A DNA stretch of 64,000 nt from NCBI GenBank assembly GCA_011319805.1, contig SJRY01000136.1:1-64000 (forward strand). Reading direction: 5' to 3'. Below the pieces are notes generated by a model. The model was not told the DNA's origin and made no database searches. It saw only the letters and a program-made list of their open reading frames with translations. Source of the stretch: Macrocybe gigantea. Lineage: Eukaryota > Basidiomycota > Agaricomycetes > Agaricales > Callistosporiaceae. Both the position numbers and the translations under genes were made by a program. Below, in pieces: positions 57,738 through 64,000 of this stretch (position 1 is its first letter; each line of letters begins with the position of its first letter).

Positions 57738-59122
57738 ATGGCCCCCAGGCTGCGCGTCCTCGCAGGCACGTCATCGCAAGACCTACAACCTATCACACAG
57801 CTCGTGAACACGCCAAACGCACATGAGCTCGCATCGGACCTGTTCGAGGGCAGCGTCGCCGTTAACATCAAAGGCCTCGTCGATGAAGACGGCCAGATCA
57901 GGGACTCGGAGTACTTCGCCAGGGAAGATAGGCAGGGTATAACGTGGAGCATTCAGGTCCGAGGTTCGTCCCTACGGCGAGCGCTTTGAATTAAGGATGT
58001 TCATTTGACGATACCTCCCAGGACGATTCTTGACACCACACGGAGCAGACGACATTCTGTTCGGCAACACGTTCGATCGCCCGCTGAAACTGCCTTGGGG
58101 CACCTCCGCGGTGCTGAAATTCATGAGGCAGGTCCGACCCTGCGAAATTCCGACACGGTGCTCATTTCATTTTTAAAACGATCTCCAGCTACATAGATCC
58201 CACTCTAGAACACGATCTTACATCTGCCAGACCGTGGGCGCTCTCACCTCTCATATCTACCATGCCGCACTTTTCGCATGTGCGCTTGAGCAACTCGGGC
58301 GCCTCTTCACCATCATCTTCTCCCCATTCCTCGAATGGTAAATCAAACGCTAGAAAGACCTCGATCGGCGTCAGGAAAAAGACGAGCGGGCGGCGGCTGT
58401 GCGGGTTGTCACCGTTTCCGCCTGCCCGGTCGATCGGAGACGACACATCACAGATCTACCTGGCTGTTGCGTCAGACGGGAACGAAGATGAAGACGGCGG
58501 GTCGACGTCGGGATCACAGTCGAGCTCATCCGCGCTGTCCTTGTCATCTTCGTGCTCCTCGACATCGTCTTCTGGTTCATCGAAGCAGTCAGGGTCTGCT
58601 TCGTCTGGTGCTGCTGCGCATAGGGAGGCATCGTCAGGAGGACGGAAGATCAAGCGGGCTGTCAAGGCTATTACGCGAAGGCGCGAGAGGAGAAAAGCGC
58701 CGCCGCCCGAGCTCGAGTTCAAGTCTGCAAACGAGAGGAAGAGGTATTTTAGCAGCCTTGAACACAGACAATGTGTCGTGTTCGGACCGGAGGTGATGGT
58801 GCTTGCAAACTTGACAAAAATGGAAATTGATATTTTTACAGGATGTGATCACGACCGATTTTGTTACGGCTTTCTCGAATTCAGCCCGACGCTCGCGCTG
58901 CGGCTGCCGGGCGGGCTCTCATTCGACCTCATGCGCTACTGGGACGGACAGCCCGTCAGGTTCGTGTGTTGCGAGCGCAGGTCGGACGCTGAGGGTGGAG
59001 GTGATCCGTGGGGGAGGATTTTTTGGTGCGTGCAGATCGAGCTTGTGGACGAAGGTGATCGTAGCGGTGAGTCTGGAGATGGAAATGGCGAGGTCGCGGA
59101 GGAGCTCCAGGAGGTGGATTGA
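57738..59122 (+). CDS. UPF0590 / DUF1769 family protein, one suspected missing base
   Basis: The product belongs to the fungal UPF0590 (DUF1769) family, which includes fission yeast Duc1, a plasma-membrane-associated phosphoinositide-linked protein; the general function is poorly known. Exons are 57738-57963, 58022-58127, 58189-58792 and 58842-59122. The family hallmarks are VNIKGLVDEDG, TWSIQVRGRFLTPHGADDIL, FDRPLKLPWGTSAVLKFMSY and IDPTLEHDL...PWALSPLIS. A Ser-rich insert of about 100 residues follows, then VVFGPE and, in exon 4, DVITTDF / CYGFLEFSPTLALRLPGG. These last two blocks are one base out of phase at TTTT (58859-58862); a fifth T restores it. Intron 2 needs a GC donor (AG|GCAGGT). 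As printed, reading straight through the 49-nt intron 3 also keeps frame and hides the problem. Confidence 0.85.
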
Positions 59123-60841
59123 AAATGGACTGCGTTGAAGATACCCGGTTGACTTTGGACTTTAAGAGATTCTGTATAATCAACACATGGCCTAGGCACG
59201 TCGCTCCATACCTGAGACAACACCGCTACGTCAACGCTACGTCATACCTACGCTTCAATTGACAAATTCCAAGAACAAGACAGTGCACTGAGATGCAAAA
59301 AAAAAAAAAGAAAAAAAATCAGAACGAACATGATGCATCGATGCGTAGTTTGGCAGTCACGTTTCAGAAACGGGAAACGTTTCCCTTGCATGCCAGTTTG
59401 TCTTGCCGCGACGACGGCCGGATCGGATTGTTTTTTAGAGCCCCTCCCGTTATGACACAGACAACGTAGTGAAATCACAAATCCTTTTTTCTTTTTTTTT
59501 TTTTTTTGCAAAAACGGGGAGAAAGAAAAAGAATTCAATTATGATATATGTTCGCCGAACGGTAGGTAAGGTCCCGTGTGGGCACGACCGTACCGAACGC
59601 TTGCGTGCTTTCTCTCCTCCCGCACCGTTCACCACCGATATCTAAATCTCACAGTCTTCCGTGCTTGTGCTCGTCACTCTTGTTCATCTATTCGTTCCGA
59701 ACCCCCCGTCCCCGCCCTCCAGCCATAGTTACTGATTCCGCATTCGGATTCGTGTTTTGAGAGGACGGTGATTTCGGCGACTCTCACGACGAGGATCTAT
59801 TTCTGGTAAGTCCGAGATGGTCTTGTGCTTGAACTTGTGCCATTCGACGGTGCCAGAAGGGGGGGAGATAATGGGGAAAACATGCACAAGAAGGGGAGGG
59901 AGTGGTGCACATGGCTCCTCTGGGCGCATCTCTGCCTGCACTGCTTCCCGTCGAGCCGTTTCCCTCCCCAGCAACCCGTTCTTCTCTTGTTTTTGATTCG
60001 CCCGTTGTCTAGAGCAGTTCATTGTGATTGACCTTTTTTGTTCCCTCCCCCATCCGTACTCCTCCCTCGCTGACGACTCGGAAAACTAGACCTGGCAGTG
60101 TGTGTCTCGGCGTGACGCGGACAAAGTTGACGCGGAACGGCATTGTAGGACACGGAAACATCCTGGACGGGCATATCGCGGAAGAGAGAAGACGGGAGGA
60201 CATCTGACGCTTGGGTGCGACTGAATTCACAATCTATCCGAGCGCCTCTCTCCATACACGACGCCTGTAGCGCCCAGGTCATACCTCGTGCTTCTCGAGC
60301 GCTCCTTGCCCTTCCTCGCACCGCACCGCAAGCCCCGCGCTTCAGGCCTTACTATCCAGACTCGAGACCCTCCGTTTCGCTGAAACGCTAGACGAACGCT
60401 AAACGCTAAACGCTGACCGGTTTTGGGATCCTTCGTCTGCGCCGATCCACTTATCCCCCACCCCACGCCGTATCCGTCTCGACTCGCATCCACGCGCACA
60501 CACCCAGTTGGGCCTGCGCTTCAGATCGGCCCCACGCCAATCACGCACGTACGCACGCAGCGCACAGGCGCACGGCTTCCTTCGCTCAGCTCCCAACCAC
60601 CGCACCTCCTCCCCGCTCCGTCTGTCAGCCGCCGCGTTCGCCGCGACACCCGTTTTTCTGTACGATATTCCGCTTGCTTAGTTTAATTGTCGGACGGGTG
60701 GATTCTTTATTTTTGGTTACTATCTTTATTTTAAGGTGCGAGTCGTCCGTCCATCGTTTCGCTCCTGTTAGGAGCTAAGCACCGACACAGTTAATTCCGC
60801 CTCTTCTACACCGCAAAAACGACACTACTTTTTTGTCCGAT
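59123..60841. other. Intergenic region and leader of the PH-domain gene
   Basis: Homopolymer A/T tracts lie at 59300-59320 and 59490-59510. The part from 60420 to 60640 is C-rich. A GGTAAGT donor at about 59804 could start an intron in the 5' untranslated region. No coding gene seen. Confidence 0.45.
60395..60415. repeat. 7-bp tandem repeat
   Basis: aacgcta occurs twice in tandem followed by aacgctg, with another copy four bases upstream. It is in the presumed promoter of the PH-domain gene. Confidence 0.7.
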
Positions 60842-63800
60842 ATGGCCACCACCGATTCTCGACCTCGTGCACAATCCGCTTTCCAGATGGCGCGCCCAGC
60901 AGTTCCTCAGGTGAGAAACCACAGCATTTCACATCTAGGTTTCATCAAATCCGTGACGAGCGGAATTTGAACTGATGCGCATTTCCCTCTCGATATCGTT
61001 CATAACAAAAAAAAAAAGTCTCGGGCCAGCAAAATCCTGCAAAAAGTGACCAACTTCAAAGGTCTGCGCCTGCACCTGCCGTTGAATGGTAGCCACGGCC
61101 GCAGGGCGATCAAGGATGCGGGCACGCCGGAGGGCGCCGCAAACCACCTGCACCCACACCCGCATCATCATCACCAGCACTATCATTCCCATTCGCTTCA
61201 TCACCCGTATCCGGGTGAGGTCGGCGCGCGGAGCTCGGCAGAGTACGCCGGCGTGAAGCCGTACATGTCCCAGCCGCTGCTCGGCCTGACGAACATGATC
61301 ATCGAGCCGTTCGTGCGCGATGGTAGCTTGGACTCGTCCTCCCCTTCGCCCTCGACCACGCCAACGCCTTCTCCCAGGAGACAGCATCATGATCAGAGCC
61401 AACAGCCACAGCCGCAACCGTCGCCGCCGCCGCAACAACAGCATCAACATCAGAACGAGCGGAAACGCGCAGCAGACGAACACAAGTCGAAACAATCACC
61501 CGCTCCTGCCGTGTCAGGCCTTCCTTTGCCACCGCCGCCAACTGCTCCATCTGTCGATATTGATGGACTTCCGCCTCGTCCGCCTTCGCCGACATCAAAG
61601 CCTCGGAACAGACTGCGAAATTCGAAAAGACCCTCCACGGCGACAGGTGCATCTGATTCAATGCACAAAAACTTTTCGTCCGCGGCGGCGACAAGGGTAC
61701 ACGTCGCGCCTGAGACCGCAACGCCAGACACGAGCACAACGGATCCGAACAGATCATCATCGGCATCAACCTCGCTCCAAGCCCCGCGCCGACAGCGATC
61801 ATTAAACTTCCTTCGATCTGGCTCCTCCGCTGGGACCGGCGTGGGCAAAGATGATTCTCCGTCTGGGTTTGGACTGCTTCGCAGAAAGTCCAAGGCTAAG
61901 CTGAAAGATGCCAAGGACCCCGACTCTTCCCCGCCTCGCAGCGCAACCCGTGTTCCCGCTCTCCCGCCACCAGAAGCAACACCATCCGCGCAACGACAGT
62001 CGCAGGGTCCGGCCACGATCACGTACAATGCCACCACCTCCGAGCCGCTGTTGCAGCGGGGCACGCATAGGCCACCGCCCGTCCGGTTCGAAACGCTGCC
62101 CAAGCTGACGCTCCCCGCGCATAATCATCGGATTAGCCTGACGCTGTCGGATGGAAACTCGGCGCGCCTCTCTCCAAGCTTGATTCTCCGCTCCCAACCG
62201 CTTCCAATCTTACATCTCCCACCCATACCTCCGTTGCCCGCCAATGGCAACGCGTCCACTGCGTCCGATGTGGCAAGACGGAGGTCCGCGACGGTGGGTC
62301 TGAAAAGCATGCCCGAGCTGCCGAGGCATGGCAGCAGTCGGAGCAACGAATACGAGGAGGACGAAGATTTTGAAGACATTGACGAGGAAGAGGACAGTCC
62401 TGATGGGCCTTCAAGGGCACGGGGTGACACAAGCAGCAGCATCGGGAGCTTGAGGGAGCTGGATGACGAGCATGCACGTGCAGGCGCGAGACCGAGCATG
62501 AGCAGCAGCATCAATAGCGGAGGTAGTAGCACCGGCGGAGCGATATCGTTTAGCGCGGCGCATGCACACCATCCTCATCCAAATCTCCAGCACGAGAAGC
62601 GAACAAGCCTCAGGCTGCTGCGCATGTCGACACCTCGAGGTTGGATCTGTCCTTTCTGGACGCTGCGCCCGACTGGACTGTGCCGACACCAAGCAGAGCC
62701 GGTAGCAAGGGCAAGGGGAAGGAAAAGGCGACGTGGGCAGCACCGGCGACGGAGGACGAGGGAGAGGACGCGACGCGCACGCCGACCGCCACGTCTTCTG
62801 CCAACACGCGTGATTATTTTAATCCCCGCTATCTATCGAGCGTGCTGACGGCGACGAGTAATCCAAAAGCCATTGGCACGCCGGGCACACGCGGAGAATT
62901 GCAGGATGATGAGAGAAACGAGGCGGTTCTTCCTTCACGTAATGGGACTGGCACACCACGGACGCCCCGTCCGGGGGACTCGCATCACCTCAATGGAATG
63001 CTGTATCCGCCGCTTTCATCGTTTTCGACCTCGTTTTCTTCGCACTCGTCGCCGTCAACTCCACCTTTATCGCACTACTCATCCGTGTTCACGTCACAAC
63101 CACCCTCTTCATTTTCACCTTTCATTTCCCCCAACACCAATCAGAATCTTCTTCACTCTGACCCGAGCTATCATCCGCTAAGCCAAGAATACGCCAGCAA
63201 GCTTAATACCAATAGCGGCAGCGGTACGCGATTGAGTGTCGTTTCGCCTTCGGTCATGCTCTCCCCGCCGTCACCGACGGTTCGTCCAAGCCTGTACAAG
63301 CGAATATCGCAGAGTGTCATCGACCTGCATGCAATCGAGACAAAGGAAAAGGTGGAGGAGATGGTCAGGATGGCAGAAGAGGAGGCTGTCAAGGTCGAAA
63401 AAAGGAGAAGCGTCCGCATCGCCACAGCTGCCGGCGTAAACGGCAGGTCTGCAAAGAGCCCCGCCATCCAAAAGCAACAACAGCAACAACTGCTGTCAGC
63501 ATCGTTGATGCAAGATCTCGGCGAAGACGACGAGGAAGACGATGCCCTGGCCAACATGCTGGAGCGACACCGGCAAGGACCTGCTGCAGTTGCAGTTCTT
63601 CCCCCGTCACTCCTTGACTCGGCCGGGGACTCTGGGTTTCTGTCCGTTCCAAACCCTCTCCGACGGCGTACGTCGATGCCATCCTTCAACCCCGCCTCGT
63701 CACCACCACCTCCCTATCCCGACTTTGCGCCGTTCCATCTACGGGGCATCTCCGCGCCAGGCGACGCGGCAGCGATACGAATCCAGCCGCGCGACGAGGA

Positions 63801-64000
63801 GGGCCGCGAAAAGCTGCCGCCGTACACGAATGCTATTCATTTGCGGGCGATCTTCCCGCGCAAGATGGAGTTTTCGAGCGTCGGGGTGCAGGCGAGGGAC
63901 CGCAAGTGGCGTAGAGTGATGTGCGTGCTAGATGGCACGGCGCTGAGAGTGTACCGGTGCCCTGCGGGTGTGGCAGGCGTGTCGGCGATCGGAGAGTGGT
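60842..64000 (+). CDS. Large low-complexity protein with C-terminal PH domain, runs off the window, one suspected missing base
   Basis: Exon 1 is 60842-60910 and exon 2 starts at 61019 (108-nt GT-AG intron). The N-terminal 1000 residues are low complexity: a His-rich block after residue 60, Ser/Pro-rich and acidic stretches, and a short helix DLHAIETKEKVEEMVRMAEE near 63330-63390. Close to the right edge comes LPPYTNAIHLRAIFPRKMEF followed by DRKWRRVMCVLDGTALRVYR, the first strands of a PH domain; the rest lies outside. At about 62550-62570 the frame must change by one base: before it reads GAISFSAAHAH, after it SSSKSPAREANKPQAAAHVD, and the latter frame stays open to the window end. Such PH proteins are usually cortical or membrane-associated signalling adaptors in fungi. 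Confidence 0.75.

Noticed and set aside
58793..58841. Coding read-through of the third intron of the UPF0590 gene
   Set aside because: Splicing yields the family block DVITTDF directly after VVFGPE; read-through replaces it with unrelated sequence.
59290..59515. A/T homopolymer tracts as possible transposon tails
   Set aside because: No target-site duplication or element body is visible next to them.

Overview
The window looks like nuclear DNA of a filamentous basidiomycete, probably an agaricomycete mushroom. Nearly every gene is cut by many short introns (mostly 50-80 nt, GT/GC...AG). The protein set fits: an agaricomycete-type sesquiterpene synthase, a TRI5-like terpene synthase, a fungal family-32-type glycosyltransferase, an Egh16-like secreted protein and fungal forms of MAK5, PWP2, DHH1, SDH5 and MIX17. 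I see no prokaryotic features, no rRNA or tRNA, no CRISPR and no recognisable transposon. All exon models were assembled by hand from reading frame, splice signals and protein-family conservation.

Layout. 0-7.3 kb: an ECM15-type thiamine-binding-like protein (-), an Egh16-like secreted protein (+), a HAD-type hydrolase (-), then the mitochondrial CHCH protein MIX17 (-) sharing a 222-bp divergent promoter with an mL45/Mba1-like mitochondrial ribosomal protein (+). 7.3-16.6 kb: a gene-poor stretch, a sesquiterpene synthase (-) and a 15-exon MFS transporter (+). 17-23 kb: two ribosome-biogenesis genes in tandem, MAK5 (60S) and PWP2 (90S/SSU processome). 23.4-24.9 kb: three tiny single-span membrane proteins (-). 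25-37 kb: two long gene-poor stretches with one small chitin-binding-like gene between them. 37-44 kb: an O-fucosyltransferase-like protein, SDH5, a family-32-type glycosyltransferase and the DEAD-box helicase DHH1. 44.3-50.5 kb: a short-chain dehydrogenase, an enoyl-reductase-like MDR protein and a TRI5-like terpene synthase in a row, a possible small terpenoid cluster. 50.8-54.1 kb: a protein with two pterin-dehydratase-like repeats and a secreted or anchored fungal-family protein. 57.7-64 kb: a UPF0590/DUF1769 protein and a large PH-domain protein running off the end.

Two sequence-level themes cut across genes. First, seven genes (HAD hydrolase, MAK5, fucosyltransferase, glycosyltransferase, the 52.7-kb secreted protein, UPF0590 and the PH protein) each appear to lack exactly one base, several of them inside a short homopolymer. 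This looks more like consensus deletion errors than seven pseudogenes. Second, six introns seem to need a GC donor, one of them splitting the metal-binding NSE motif of the first terpene synthase; a 5-nt micro-exon is needed to read the first gene.

Most of the identified genes are housekeeping: mitochondrion, ribosome assembly, mRNA decay and glycosylation. The specialised-metabolism part is the two terpene synthases of different families, about 38 kb apart, with an MFS transporter near the first and two oxidoreductases beside the second.
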